A stretch of 64,000 nt of DNA from Labedaea rhizosphaerae (GCF_004362825.1 NZ_SNXZ01000001.1:868001-932000); one strand, 5' to 3'. Shown: positions 53,562 through 62,616, counted from the first letter of the stretch. Made by a program: numbers and translations. The notes: a model not told the origin generated them from the sequence alone.

Positions 53562-53918
53562 GTGAAGTACATGCTGCTGATCAACACCCCGCCCGCCGAC
53601 AACCCGGCCGAGGTGGACAACGGGTGCACCTTCGAGGACTGGATCGCCTTCGACAAGGCGGTGCAGGAGGCGGGCATCTGCGTCGACTCGCACCAGCTCG
53701 CGGACTTCACCACCGCCACCCGCGTCCAGGTCGGCGCCGACGGCCGGCGCGCGATCACCACCGACGGCCCGTTCGCCGAGACCCGCGAGATCCTGGGCGG
53801 CCTCTACGTGATCGACGTGCCCGACCTGGACGAGGCGTTGGACTGGGCGGCGCGCTGCCCCGGTTCGCTGGGCGGCGGGTCGGTCGTCGTGCGGCCGGTG
53901 GCCGAGGTCCAGGGCTAG
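53562..53918 (+). CDS. DGPF-domain (YCII family) protein
   Basis: The 118-aa protein starts VKYMLLINTPP and carries ITTDGPFAETREILGGLYVIDVPDLDEAL, the DGPF signature of YCII-like proteins that accompany ECF42 sigma factors. GTG 53562 has AAGGAGA upstream. It overlaps the sigma gene by one base (TAGTG). DGPF proteins are conserved next to this sigma group and usually belong to its regulon; their activity is unknown. Cytoplasmic. Confidence 0.92.
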   Translation: MKYMLLINTPPADNPAEVDNGCTFEDWIAFDKAVQEAGICVDSHQLADFTTATRVQVGADGRRAITTDGPFAETREILGGLYVIDVPDLDEALDWAARCPGSLGGGSVVVRPVAEVQG

Positions 53919-55165
53919 TGGAGCCGGCGATCGCGGCCGTGTTCCGCGAGGAGCACGGCCGCCTCCTCGGCGCGCTGGTGCGCCGCTTCGGCGACCTGGA
54001 CCTGGCTGAAGAGGTGGCCTCGGAGGCGATCGAGGCAGCGCTGACCCATTGGCCGGTCGACGGCGTGCCGGCGAAACCGGGCGCCTGGCTCCTCACCACG
54101 GCCCGCAGGCGTGCGGTGAACCGCCTCAAGCGCGACCAGACCTACGCGGCGAAGCTCGCGGTCCTGCACGTCGACGCGCAACGCACCGAGCCGGGACCGT
54201 CCGTCGACGCCTCGTTGCCGGACGACCGGTTGCAGTTGTTCTTCACGTGCGCCCACCCGGCCTTGGCCGCGGAGGATCGGGTGGCGTTGACGTTGCGCTG
54301 CCTGGCCGGGATGACGACGGTCGAGGTGGCGCGGGCGTTCCTGGTGCCGGTGCCGACCATGGCGCAGCGCATCGTGCGGGCGAAGAAGAAGATCCGCGAG
54401 GCACGCATCCCGTTCCGCGTGCCGGGGCCCGACGAGCTGCCGTCGCGGCTGCCGGGCGTCCTGCAGGTCGTCTACTCGATCTTCACCGAGGGCTACGCGG
54501 CGAGCTCGGGCCCGGCGCTGCAACGGATCGAGGTGGCCGCCGAGGCGATCCGCCTGGCCCGAGTCCTTCGTGGACTCCTGCCGGCCGAACGCGAGGTGGC
54601 CGGCCTGCTGGCCCTGATGCTCCTGATCCACGCCCGCCGCGATGCCCGCACGGCACCGGACGGCACCCCGGTGTTGCTGGCCGACCAATCCCGCGCCGCG
54701 TGGGACCGGTCGATGATCGAGGAAGGCCGCACGCTGGTGATCGCAGCGCTGACCGGTGGATCGCCTGGCGTGTACGGCGTGCAGGCCGCGATCGCCGCGC
54801 TGCACGACGAAGCGGCGTCGGTGGAAACCACGGACTGGCCGCAGATCGTGGCGTTGTACGACGTGTTGCTGACGCTGTCGCCGTCGCCGGTGGTGTCGCT
54901 GAACCGGGCCGCCGCCGTGGCCATGCGCGACGGGCCGGAAGCGGGGTTGGTCCTGCTGGATGCGTTGGCAGAGGAGCCTTTGCTGCGTGCGTACCACCCG
55001 TACGCCTTGGCGCGCGCGGACTTGCTGGAACGCGCCGATCGCCTGTCCGAAGCAGCCGAGGCGTACCGGAAAGCGTTGACCCTGGCCGCGACCGACGCCG
55101 ACCGCGCTCATGCGGAACGTCGTCTCAGCGGGGTCTCAGCAACCCTGCGGAACACTCCGATGTGA
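53918..55165 (+). CDS. ECF sigma factor with C-terminal helical domain (ECF42 type)
   Basis: The 415-aa protein has an ECF sigma core (sigma2: FREEHGRLLGALVRRFGDLDLAEEV, sigma4: TLRCLAGMTTVEVARAFLVPVPTMAQRIVRAKKKIR) and a long helical C-terminal extension (about 200-410: YSIFTEGYAASSG, LLALMLLIHARRDART, LNRAAAVAMRDGPEAGL, AYRKALTLAATDADR) with TPR-like repeats, typical of ECF42. No anti-sigma gene lies nearby; the extension is thought to control activity in this group. The start GTG shares a base with the DGPF stop. It likely responds to a stress not yet defined. Confidence 0.92.
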   Translation: MEPAIAAVFREEHGRLLGALVRRFGDLDLAEEVASEAIEAALTHWPVDGVPAKPGAWLLTTARRRAVNRLKRDQTYAAKLAVLHVDAQRTEPGPSVDASLPDDRLQLFFTCAHPALAAEDRVALTLRCLAGMTTVEVARAFLVPVPTMAQRIVRAKKKIREARIPFRVPGPDELPSRLPGVLQVVYSIFTEGYAASSGPALQRIEVAAEAIRLARVLRGLLPAEREVAGLLALMLLIHARRDARTAPDGTPVLLADQSRAAWDRSMIEEGRTLVIAALTGGSPGVYGVQAAIAALHDEAASVETTDWPQIVALYDVLLTLSPSPVVSLNRAAAVAMRDGPEAGLVLLDALAEEPLLRAYHPYALARADLLERADRLSEAAEAYRKALTLAATDADRAHAERRLSGVSATLRNTPM

Positions 55166-55253
55166 TGACAACCGTTGCACCGGAACGGTGACCAAGAGGG
55201 GGCGAAGCCTCCGGCCGATGCCGAGGGCTTGCCCCCAGACAGAGCACGGGCGA

Positions 55254-55778
55254 CTACGTGACGGCGAGCGACCGCGCCTTGTTGTCCCAGCCGCTGTAGC
55301 AAGTGGCCATGTTCGGGCAGCTGAAGGCCTTGGTGATGCTGTCTCCGCTGAAGTTGCCCTTCCAGAACGTGACGATGCAGCCGGAGTTCGGCGCGATCAC
55401 GAACGAACTGATCGACAGGTCGACGGACAGGCCGTTGGAGTACTTGTCGGCGCTCAGGTAGCGCTGCGACGCCTCGTTGTAGTCGGTGCGGTCGTCACAG
55501 TAGATCCGGCCGTAGGCGCTGACGTAGTTCTTGTACCCGCCCGAACCAACGTAGTTGGTGTTGCGGAAGACGGTGAGCAGCGGAGTCAACGACAGTTCCG
55601 ACTGGTAGGCGTTGAGCGCCTGCTCGGTCGTGAAGCACGACTCCGGCCCGTCGGACAGGTCCTGGACGCAGTACTTGCCGTTCGGGTCGGCCAAGCTGCT
55701 CGCATCGGCTGCCGCAGGCACGGTCAGCGCGACGATCGCCGCGGCCGCTCCACAGACCAGGGTTCGCAGCACCTTCAT
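55254..55778 (-). CDS. Secreted protein of unknown function
   Basis: The 174-aa product starts MKVLRTLVCGAAAAIVALTVPAA in two parts of a Sec signal and is processed near ADASSLA. The mature protein has six Cys (KYCVQDL, ESCFTTE, IYCDDR, SGCIVTF, FSCPNM, TCYSGW), enough for three disulfides, and is rich in Tyr, Ser and Asn. GGAAG lies six bases before the ATG at 55778. No family is recognised; the Cys pattern and small size suggest an inhibitor-like or crystallin-like fold. It stands alone next to tRNA-Ser(CGA). Confidence 0.72.
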   Translation of the reverse strand: MKVLRTLVCGAAAAIVALTVPAAADASSLADPNGKYCVQDLSDGPESCFTTEQALNAYQSELSLTPLLTVFRNTNYVGSGGYKNYVSAYGRIYCDDRTDYNEASQRYLSADKYSNGLSVDLSISSFVIAPNSGCIVTFWKGNFSGDSITKAFSCPNMATCYSGWDNKARSLAVT

Positions 55779-55943
55779 GGTGCACTTCCAATCCAGCAAG
55801 AGGAATGAGGCCAGGAGTACATCCCGCGCCAGGGGGACGGCTCAGACGTTGCTGGACATATCTGGAAGAACCTGGACGCAACCAGACAGCAGAACGCCGG
55901 GTGTGTCACAGTGGACGCACCCGGCGTTGTGCCTGGTCAGAAG

Positions 55944-56030
55944 CGGTGGCGGTGGGATTTGAACCCACGGAGGGCGTAAACCCTCACACGCTTTCGAGGC
56001 GTGCTCCTTCGGCCGCTCGGACACGCCACC
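55944..56030 (-). tRNA. tRNA-Ser(CGA)
   Basis: On the minus strand the 87-nt gene has acceptor stem GGTGGCG/CGCCACC, anticodon loop CTCGAAA (anticodon CGA), a long variable arm and T arm GTGGGTTCAAATCCCAC. CCA is not encoded. It lies upstream of tadA as in other actinobacteria. Confidence 0.95.
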
Positions 56031-56074
56031 GGTGGTGACGATACCGAACCCGGTCGAGGGTCACGCTGGGAGGG

Positions 56075-56290
56075 TCAACGGCGGTCGTCGTCGAGGCGGT
56101 CCTTGGCGTCCTTGTAGGCGCCGGCGGCCTTGTCACGCAGGTCGTGGCCGGTTTCCTTCAGTTCGCCCGCGACCTGGTCGCGCTTGCCGGCGTCCTTCAG
56201 CTCATCGTTGTCCGTGGCGCGGCCGGTCTTCTCCTTGGCCTCGCCGACAAGCTGCTCTGCCTTGTCTTTCATCTTGTCGAAGATGCTCAT
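56075..56290 (-). CDS. CsbD family stress protein
   Basis: The 71-aa protein is a typical CsbD: MSIFDKMKDKAEQLVGEAKEKTG followed by KRDQVAGELKETGHDLRDKAAGAYKDAKDRL. These small, charged proteins accumulate in general stress; their mechanism is unknown. The start at 56290 has only a weak ribosome site (CCAGG). It follows tadA by 27 bp on the same strand and could be co-transcribed. The soluble protein is likely helical. Confidence 0.92.
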   Translation of the reverse strand: MSIFDKMKDKAEQLVGEAKEKTGRATDNDELKDAGKRDQVAGELKETGHDLRDKAAGAYKDAKDRLDDDRR

Positions 56291-56317
56291 ACCTGGAGGG
56301 TCCCCCCAGCCAAACCG

Positions 56318-56779
56318 TCACAAACGGTGCGTTCGGAAGAACTCCTCCAGCAAGGCCGAGCTCTCCGCGGCCAGGACGCCTGCGACCACCTCAGGCCGAT
56401 GCGACGACCGGCGATCGCGCACGACGTCCCACAGCGAGCCGACCGCGCCCGTCTTGGGCTCCCAGGCGCCGAACACCAGCCTGGACACCCGGGCCAGGAC
56501 CAGGGCACCGGCGCACATCGTGCACGGTTCGACCGTCACGACCAGGGTGCAGCCCGTCAGGCGCCAGCCGTCACCGTGCGCAGCCGCGGCGGCACGCAGG
56601 GCGAGGATCTCCGCGTGGGCGGTGGGGTCCCCCGATGCTTCCCGGCCGTTGCACGCACCGGCCAGCACCGAACCGGAAGGCGACAGGACGACGGCGCCGA
56701 TCGGCACGTCATCTGTCGCTGCGCGCGCGTAGGCGAGCGCCGACCGCATCGCGGCGACGTCGGCGTCGGTCGGCTTCAC
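56318..56779 (-). CDS. tadA: tRNA adenosine deaminase
   Basis: TadA converts A34 to inosine in tRNA-Arg(ACG). The 153-aa protein has the deaminase motifs TAHAEI (zinc His and catalytic Glu) and EPCTMCAG (two zinc Cys), with VPIGAVV at the front. GTG 56779 overlaps the stop of the upstream gene by four bases (GTGA), so both are translated together. A longer frame reaching 56947 is not supported. The nearby tRNA-Ser(CGA) is a frequent neighbour. Confidence 0.95.
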   Translation of the reverse strand: MKPTDADVAAMRSALAYARAATDDVPIGAVVLSPSGSVLAGACNGREASGDPTAHAEILALRAAAAAHGDGWRLTGCTLVVTVEPCTMCAGALVLARVSRLVFGAWEPKTGAVGSLWDVVRDRRSSHRPEVVAGVLAAESSALLEEFFRTHRL

Positions 56780-57261
56780 TGCAGGACGGTGTCCAGGACC
56801 TTGCCGAACTCGCCGTCGAAGCCGCAGCGCTGGGCGATCATCTGCAGCTGCTCGTCCGGGTACAGGTCCACCTCGTCCACGATGACCTGCATCTCCGGCG
56901 CGGGCAGGCCGAGGTCGGCGACGATGTCCAACGCGCCTTCCGGCCACATCTCGTCGTCGTCCTCAGGTGGCTCGACGCGCAGCAGGTCCAGGGCGTCCGC
57001 GGCCACGTCGTAGTCCAGTGCCGCCGTCGCGTCGGACAACAGCAGGGACACGCCACCGGGGCTGGGCCGCAGCAGGATGAAGAACTCGTCGTCGACCGCC
57101 AGCATCCCCAGCACGGCGCCCGACGTGCGGATCTTGCGCAACTCGGTGATGGCGGCATCCAGCTCACGCAACGCCGAATCGTCCAAGGACTGCCAGCGCC
57201 AGCGGCCCTCTTCCCGGACCACCGCGACGGCGAAGCCCGCGACCGGCTCCTGCTCGGACAT
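56776..57261 (-). CDS. tRNA adenosine deaminase-associated protein
   Basis: The 161-aa protein starts MSEQEPVAGFAVAVVREEG and contains RRWQS-like GRWRWQSLDD, LGMLAVDDEFFILLRPSPGGVSLLLSDATAALDYD (in parts), EMWPEGALDIVADLGL and the C-terminal DEVDLYPDEQL. It matches the actinobacterial family that always sits directly before tadA. Its biochemical role is unknown. ATG 57261 is taken; a GTG two codons earlier (57267) is possible. It is coupled to tadA by GTGA. Confidence 0.88.
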   Translation of the reverse strand: MSEQEPVAGFAVAVVREEGRWRWQSLDDSALRELDAAITELRKIRTSGAVLGMLAVDDEFFILLRPSPGGVSLLLSDATAALDYDVAADALDLLRVEPPEDDDEMWPEGALDIVADLGLPAPEMQVIVDEVDLYPDEQLQMIAQRCGFDGEFGKVLDTVLQ

Positions 57262-57320
57262 GGGCACACCGTATGCCTAGCACCGGTCGCCCGGAAGAAC
57301 CAATCGCCCGGCGACAGTGC

Positions 57321-57344
57321 CGGAGCGCGAAGCGCGACCTTTCG
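57321..57344. repeat. Dispersed 24-bp GC-rich repeat, copy 2
   Basis: Second copy of the repeat at 4554-4577 (22 of 24 identical), 25 bp upstream of the M20 amidohydrolase start. Confidence 0.5.
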
Positions 57345-57369
57345 AGGCCGACGATGACACTATCGACGC

Positions 57370-58626
57370 ATGAACACCACCCGTCCCGATCACGCCGCGA
57401 GCATCCCGAACCTGGGCACCGACCCGCGGTTCATCGGCCTCGTGGAGGCCGCACGCGCACTGCAGCCCAAGACCGTCGCGCTGCGCAGGCAACTGCACAA
57501 GAACCCCGAAGAGGGCCTCCAGCTGCCCAAGACCCAGGCCGCCATCCTGCACGCCATCGAGGACCTCGACCTCGAGGTGACCACCGGCAAGACCACGACG
57601 TCGGTGGTCGCCGTGCTGCGCGGGGCGAAGCCGGGGCCGACGGTGCTGCTGCGCGGCGACATGGACGCGCTGCCGCTCACCGAGGAGACGGGCCTGCCCT
57701 TCGCGTCCGAAGTGGACGGCAAGATGCACGCGTGCGGGCACGACACGCACGTCGCCATGCTCGCCTCGGCGGCACGGGTGCTGTCCAGCCGCAAGGGCGC
57801 CTTGGCGGGCAACGTGGTGTTCATGTTCCAGCCCGGCGAGGAGGGCCAGCACGGCGCCCGCTACATGATCCACGAGGGCGTGCTCAAGGCCGCCGGTGAC
57901 GATGTGGCGCGGGCGTTCGCGCTGCACATCACGTCCAAGGAACCCAGTGGGGTCGTCGTCTGCCGGCCCGGGCCCATGATGGCCGCCGCCGACACGTTCC
58001 ACGTCCGGATCACCGGCAAGGGCGGGCACGGCGCGAGCCCGCACGACGCCGTCGACCCGATCCCCGCCGCCGCGGCCATGGTCGGCGCGCTGCAGACCAT
58101 GCTCGGGCGCCGGGTCAGCGTGTTCGAGCCCGCGGTGATCACGGTCGGGCGGATCCAGGCGGGCACGGCGACCAACATCATCCCGGAGACCGCGGAGATG
58201 GAGGGCACGATCCGCAGCCTGTCCGAGGCGACGCGGTCGTTCGTGCACACCGAACTCGCACGCATCTGCGAGCACGTCGGTGCCGCGCACGACTGCCGCG
58301 TGCTCGTCGACATCACCCCCGGCTACCCGGTCACGGTCAACGACCACGACGTCGCGCTCGGCGCGGTGAAGCTCGCCCAGACCGTGCTCGGCCAGCGCTG
58401 CGGCAAGGTGATGGCCGACCCGATGATGGGCGCGGAGGACTTCTCCTACGTGCTGCAACGGGTTCCGGGCGCGATGGCGTTCCTCGGCGCCTGCCCGCCG
58501 GACGTCGAGCCGGACGAAGCACCGCCGAACCACTCCAACCGGGTCCACTTCGACGAGTCCGCGTTGACCAACGGGGTGGCCATGTACTCGGCGTTCGCCC
58601 TGGACGCGCTCCGGGCGACGGGCTGA
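57370..58626 (+). CDS. M20 family amidohydrolase
   Basis: The 418-aa protein belongs to the M20D amidohydrolases (hippurate/IAA-amino-acid hydrolase type): LRRQLHKNPEEGL, LRGDMDALPL, KMHACGHDTHVAML (metal Cys and His), FMFQPGEEGQHGA (Glu pair), GKGGHGASPHDAVDP (dimerisation domain His) and GAEDFSYVLQ (metal ligand). Such enzymes cleave N-acyl amino acids or amide-linked conjugates. It begins at ATG 57370, 109 bp from the divergent tadA partner. A short gap separates it from tyrA. Confidence 0.93.
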   Translation: MNTTRPDHAASIPNLGTDPRFIGLVEAARALQPKTVALRRQLHKNPEEGLQLPKTQAAILHAIEDLDLEVTTGKTTTSVVAVLRGAKPGPTVLLRGDMDALPLTEETGLPFASEVDGKMHACGHDTHVAMLASAARVLSSRKGALAGNVVFMFQPGEEGQHGARYMIHEGVLKAAGDDVARAFALHITSKEPSGVVVCRPGPMMAAADTFHVRITGKGGHGASPHDAVDPIPAAAAMVGALQTMLGRRVSVFEPAVITVGRIQAGTATNIIPETAEMEGTIRSLSEATRSFVHTELARICEHVGAAHDCRVLVDITPGYPVTVNDHDVALGAVKLAQTVLGQRCGKVMADPMMGAEDFSYVLQRVPGAMAFLGACPPDVEPDEAPPNHSNRVHFDESALTNGVAMYSAFALDALRATG

Positions 58627-58673
58627 TCGACGGACTGATCGACACAGTCGCGGCCGTGGTGGAGGATGTGCGC

Positions 58674-59666
58674 GTGCTCCCTGTTTGCGTGATCGGGCTC
58701 GGTCTCATCGGCGGCTCCGTGCTGCGTGCGGCCAGAGCCGCGGGCCGCGATGTGTGGGGCTACACGGAGTCCGGGCAGGACGCCGCGGTGGCCCGCGCCG
58801 ACGGCTTCCTGGTCGAGTCCGATGTGGACGCCGCGCTGACCCTTGCCGCGCAACGGGACGCGCTCGTCGTCATCGCGGTTCCGTTGCCCTCGCTGGCCAG
58901 CGTGCTGCGCCGGATCGTCGTGATGGCACCGAACTGCCCGGTCACGGACGTGATCAGCGTGAAGGGGCCGGTGCTGGACGCGGTCGAGCGGCTGGCGCCG
59001 AGCCTCACCTTCGCCGGTGGGCACCCGATGGCCGGGCGCAGCGAGTCGGGCTGGGCCGCCGGGTCGGCCGAGCTCTTCCACGGTGCGGCGTGGGTGGTCA
59101 CCGCCGACGAGAAGACCGACCTGGCCGCGTGGCGGATCGCCGCCGAGCTGGCGCTGGACTGCGGCGCGCACGTGGTGCCGACGACGGCGTACGAGCACGA
59201 CGACGCCGTCGCGCGGATCTCGCACCTGCCGCACGTGCTGGCCGCGGTGCTGGCCGCGGTGGGCGCCGACGTCGGCCCGCTGCCGCTGGCGCTCGCGGCG
59301 GGCTCGTTCCGCGACGGCACGCGGGTGGCCGGGTCACGCCCGGAACTCGTGCGGGCCATGTGCGAGGGCAACGCGCCCGCACTGCTGCCGGCCCTCGACG
59401 ACGCGCTGGGCCGGCTCGGCGCGGCCCGCGGCGCGCTCGCGTCCACCGGGTCGCTCAAGGCCACGCTGGACGCCGGGCACCGCGGCCGGCTGGCGCTGAT
59501 CGGGCAGCAGCAGAGCGAGTGGCTCGCCGTGACCGTCGACCTCACGGCGCCGGACGTGCACGACGCGCTGCAGTCGGTCGGCGCGCAGGGCGGCCGCGTC
59601 GTCCGGTTGGCCGAGAACACCGCACTGGCGGAAATCCCGAGGTCTCGGGTCGACAACGATCTGTGA
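58674..59666 (+). CDS. tyrA: Prephenate dehydrogenase
   Basis: TyrA oxidatively decarboxylates prephenate to 4-hydroxyphenylpyruvate for tyrosine. The 330-aa protein has the Rossmann loop VIGLGLIGGS, then VIAVPLPSL, ISVKGPV, GGHPMAGRSESGW (the catalytic His region), TTAYEHDDAVARISHLPHVLA and FRDGTRVA. GTG 58674 has GGAGG eight bases upstream; a GTG at 58656 is upstream but lacks spacing. No ACT domain is present, so feedback control is through the catalytic core. Synteny with tadA agrees with M. tuberculosis tyrA. Confidence 0.94.
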   Translation: MLPVCVIGLGLIGGSVLRAARAAGRDVWGYTESGQDAAVARADGFLVESDVDAALTLAAQRDALVVIAVPLPSLASVLRRIVVMAPNCPVTDVISVKGPVLDAVERLAPSLTFAGGHPMAGRSESGWAAGSAELFHGAAWVVTADEKTDLAAWRIAAELALDCGAHVVPTTAYEHDDAVARISHLPHVLAAVLAAVGADVGPLPLALAAGSFRDGTRVAGSRPELVRAMCEGNAPALLPALDDALGRLGAARGALASTGSLKATLDAGHRGRLALIGQQQSEWLAVTVDLTAPDVHDALQSVGAQGGRVVRLAENTALAEIPRSRVDNDL

Positions 59667-59697
59667 GACCGAACTGACCGAGCCCTACCGTTGCGGC

Positions 59698-61668
59698 GTG
59701 GATCGAGGTCCCCTCTTACGCAAAGCCGGGCTCGCCGTCGCCGGACTCGCTGTGCTCGGCGGCGCGATCATCGCGTTGCGCAGCCCCGAAACGCCGGGGA
59801 CCAGCCAGCCGCCCCCGCGGCCGGCGCAGACGTCGGTGTCGAAGTACGCCGCCGAAGGTGTCGTGCTGCCCGAACCCGGGCCGAAGCCACCCCGCCCCGG
59901 CCCGGTCGTGGTCACGCCCGGCCCGCACCGGCTGCTGGCCCGCTGGGATGCCTCCCCCGCACCGACGACCGTCGCCGGCTACGAGGTGCGGTGGGGACGG
60001 CCGGGCGCGCTGAACAGCACCCGGCTGGTGGCCGAGCCGCAGGTCCAGCTCGACGGGCTGGACGACGGGGTGACCTACGGCATCGAGATCCGCAACGTCG
60101 ACATGTTCGGCCAGCGGTCCGCGCCCGTCGCGGTGTCGGGGACGCCGGGCACGCAGCCCGACCCGACGGCCTACACGTTCGTCGACCGGTTCGACGGGCA
60201 GGCCGTGCCCGACCCGACGAACTGGCGCTTCGCCAGTCCCGGCGCGTGCGGGCGGGCGACCAGGGGCGACGGGTCGGACACCAAACGGCTGGTGATCAGC
60301 GCGAACTGCGGCAGCGCGTCGGTGGCGTTGCGCGCCCGGGCCCCGTTCAAGCTGGCCGGCGGCGTGGGCAGCGTGGTGATCGACACGGACTCGCCGAGCG
60401 AGGCCGGGCAGCTGATGATCGACCTGGTGCCCGGGTCGGCGGACCTGATCGACGGGTCGCCGTCCGGGCCGCCGAAGCCGGACAAGCCGGGCGTCGCGCA
60501 GGCGGACCCGGCGCTGCCACCGGGCACCATCCGCGTGCTGATCACGTCGAAGCCCGACGACCGCAGCCAGCCCAAGCCCGTGACCACCGTGCAGGTGCTG
60601 ACCGCGCCCAACGTGCACCGCAACGGGCACGTGGTGTCGAAGATCGCGCCGCTGCCGACGCCGCGGATCGGCGAGAACGTGCGCTGGCAGGTGTCGATCG
60701 GCAAGGACAACATCAGCGTGCTGCGCAACGGCGTGCTCGTCGGCGGCGGGGACGTGACCCCGGCGTGGCAGCAGGCGACCGCGTTGTTCGGCTTCGTGGG
60801 GCCATCGGGCGGCTTCCGCGCGGGCGTCGCGGTGATCGGGTTCACGGGCGCGCCGACCGCGCCGCCGGTCGCGCTGGCGGCGCCGACCGTGCGCACCAGC
60901 CGCACCGTGCAGCAGACCGGCATGGTGCTCGCGCCCGCCCCCGCGGGCACGATGATCCAGGACGTGCAGGCTGCCCAGCTGCGGATGTCGCTGCTGCCGC
61001 AGGCCGACCAGTCGATCAAGAGCCTGGACGGCACGCTGAGCGTGGACGTCGGCGGCAAGCGCGTGCTCGCCACCCCGGCCGTGCGCGGGCAACCGTTGAA
61101 GCGTGGCGTGCGGTACCCGGTGGTGGCGTTGATCCCCAAGGAAGCGCTGGTCCTCAGCGGTGACCCGCAGGTGCTCGACGTGGGGGTGAGCAGCAACGTG
61201 CAGCAGAAGGGGCTGGCCACCCGGGTCGAGTTCAGCGAGATCGAGCTGTACGCGGCACCGGGCGTGACACCCCCGCCGGTCGCGGCGCCGAAGGACCCGC
61301 CGCTGCCGCGCCCGCGCCCGGCCGTCGCGCGCGCGGAGGCGCAGATGCTCGGTGCGACCGGTCAGCCGATCCCCGAGGGGGCGACCGCGGTGCCGGGGCG
61401 GGTGCTCGTGGACGTGCACCTGAACGGCTCGGCCGCGCAACGGATCGCGGGCGAGGTGGCCGGGCTCGGCGGCATCGAGATCCGCCTGGACGGCCGCAAG
61501 ATCGCCGCGTTCCCGACCACTGTGGACGGTCCAGGGGTGGGCGGTCAGTGGCGGCTGCCGTTGACCACCAACCAGTTCGGGGCGGGCCCGCACATCATCG
61601 AGGTGCGTGCGGTCGGCGTGGACGCGGAGACGCTCTACGCGTCGACCGTCCTCTCCTTCACCGTCTAG
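59698..61668 (+). CDS. Secreted/anchored protein with N-terminal fibronectin type III domain
   Basis: The 656-aa product has a membrane-anchor-like N-terminus (GLAVAGLAVLGGAIIAL), a Pro-rich stretch (about 30-75), and one FN3 domain at about 72-150 (LLARWDASPAPTTVAGYEVRW, TYGIEIRNVDMFG). The following 450 residues are beta-rich with two laminin-G-like or concanavalin-like parts (FDGQAVPDPTNWRFAS, GLQSFGFVG-like LFGFVGPSGGF). Overall layout suggests an extracellular carbohydrate- or wall-binding protein. No catalytic residues are recognised. Stop codons of this and the convergent gene share CTAG. Confidence 0.7.
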   Translation: MDRGPLLRKAGLAVAGLAVLGGAIIALRSPETPGTSQPPPRPAQTSVSKYAAEGVVLPEPGPKPPRPGPVVVTPGPHRLLARWDASPAPTTVAGYEVRWGRPGALNSTRLVAEPQVQLDGLDDGVTYGIEIRNVDMFGQRSAPVAVSGTPGTQPDPTAYTFVDRFDGQAVPDPTNWRFASPGACGRATRGDGSDTKRLVISANCGSASVALRARAPFKLAGGVGSVVIDTDSPSEAGQLMIDLVPGSADLIDGSPSGPPKPDKPGVAQADPALPPGTIRVLITSKPDDRSQPKPVTTVQVLTAPNVHRNGHVVSKIAPLPTPRIGENVRWQVSIGKDNISVLRNGVLVGGGDVTPAWQQATALFGFVGPSGGFRAGVAVIGFTGAPTAPPVALAAPTVRTSRTVQQTGMVLAPAPAGTMIQDVQAAQLRMSLLPQADQSIKSLDGTLSVDVGGKRVLATPAVRGQPLKRGVRYPVVALIPKEALVLSGDPQVLDVGVSSNVQQKGLATRVEFSEIELYAAPGVTPPPVAAPKDPPLPRPRPAVARAEAQMLGATGQPIPEGATAVPGRVLVDVHLNGSAAQRIAGEVAGLGGIEIRLDGRKIAAFPTTVDGPGVGGQWRLPLTTNQFGAGPHIIEVRAVGVDAETLYASTVLSFTV

Positions 61669-62318
61669 ACCCGGCGGGAGACACCCGGGTAGTCGAGGAC
61701 CATGCCGTCGGCGTCGACCGTCAGCTCGGTGACGTTGTCGCCGCGCTGCAAGGCGATGACCGACTCGCGCTCGCCGATCGAGACCGTGCGGTAGGTCTGC
61801 TCGACCACCGTGATGGCCAGGTCGGGCAGGCTGATGAAGACCACCGGCAGGGTCTGCTCACCCGGCGTGCGGTGCAGGCCGAAGCGGCGGATGGGCAGCG
61901 CGTTGAACGTCACCGCGCCCGCCACGTCCACGTCGATGGCGCCACCGAACTCGTTGCGGTTGGTGCCCCCGCCGGTGTCGCACAGCCAGAAACCGTCCTC
62001 GGAGCGGCTCAGCGAGATCTGGCGCTCCTCGGTGACGGTCGCGGTGCGCAGCAGCAGCCGTCCCGACGGGTCGGCCTTGTCGACCGACGCCTCGAAGGAC
62101 GCGCTGAACGCCTCGGTGCCGCGCTCGGGGTCGGCCGCCGTGATCATCCGGCCGGAGGCGCGCATGCGGTCGGCGGCGACCAGCAGCCGCACCGACTCCA
62201 TGCTCGGCGGGCTGGCCCCCTGCCAGGTGATGATCACCGGGTGGCGCGTGGTGGCCGAGCGGGCCGGGGCCCGCTCGGCCCCAGCTCGCTCGGCTGTGCC
62301 GTCGTGGGGCACGGTCAC
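61665..62318 (-). CDS. Glycolipid-binding family protein
   Basis: The 217-aa protein has the pattern of the putative glycolipid-binding family (PF06475 type): ITWQGASPPSMESVRLLV, DRMRASGRMITA, FSASFEASVD, LSRSEDGFWLCDTGG, FGGAIDVDVAGAVTFNALPIRRFGLHRTPGEQ (in pieces), LPVVFISLPDL and LTVDADGMVLDYPG. No signal peptide is seen. GTG 62318 overlaps the stop of the small upstream gene by GTGA. The family name comes from mycobacterial work and its function is uncertain. Confidence 0.87.
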   Translation of the reverse strand: MTVPHDGTAERAGAERAPARSATTRHPVIITWQGASPPSMESVRLLVAADRMRASGRMITAADPERGTEAFSASFEASVDKADPSGRLLLRTATVTEERQISLSRSEDGFWLCDTGGGTNRNEFGGAIDVDVAGAVTFNALPIRRFGLHRTPGEQTLPVVFISLPDLAITVVEQTYRTVSIGERESVIALQRGDNVTELTVDADGMVLDYPGVSRRV

Positions 62319-62521
62319 GCGGTGCCGCCCTGGTCGGTCGGCTTGTCCTTGTCCGGGATGGCGTCCTGGATCTTGTCCACGACCTTGTCCACCTGCTCGT
62401 CGTGCCCGAACCGCTTCTTGGCGAAGTCGCCGGCCTTCTCGACGCCCTGTTCGATCTGCTCGCCGTGCTTCTCGACCAGGTCGGCCGCCTTGTTCTTCAA
62501 CTCGTTGAAGTCGATTCCCAT
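62315..62521 (-). CDS. Small antitoxin-like protein (MT0933 type)
   Basis: The 68-aa protein starts MGIDFNELKNKAADLVEKHG and has helical EQIEQGVEKAGDFAKKRFG, VDKVVDKIQDAIPDK. It matches the MT0933-like antitoxin family found in actinobacteria. AGGAG lies four bases before the ATG at 62521. No toxin gene is adjacent; the partner is the glycolipid-binding-type gene, coupled by GTGA. It may be a general stress or membrane-associated protein instead. Confidence 0.72.
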   Translation of the reverse strand: MGIDFNELKNKAADLVEKHGEQIEQGVEKAGDFAKKRFGHDEQVDKVVDKIQDAIPDKDKPTDQGGTA

Positions 62522-62616
62522 GGTGCTCCTTCGCACTCCCACGTCCGGCGGCCCTGAGCAGGGTACCCAAGCCGGACTCGCGTTCCCACTGTCGATGTCG
62601 ACCGGGTGCGCCCACG

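Noticed and set aside
59716-61593. 625-aa open frame opposite the fibronectin-III protein
   Set aside because: Shadow of a high-GC gene; Arg/His-rich, no known fold.
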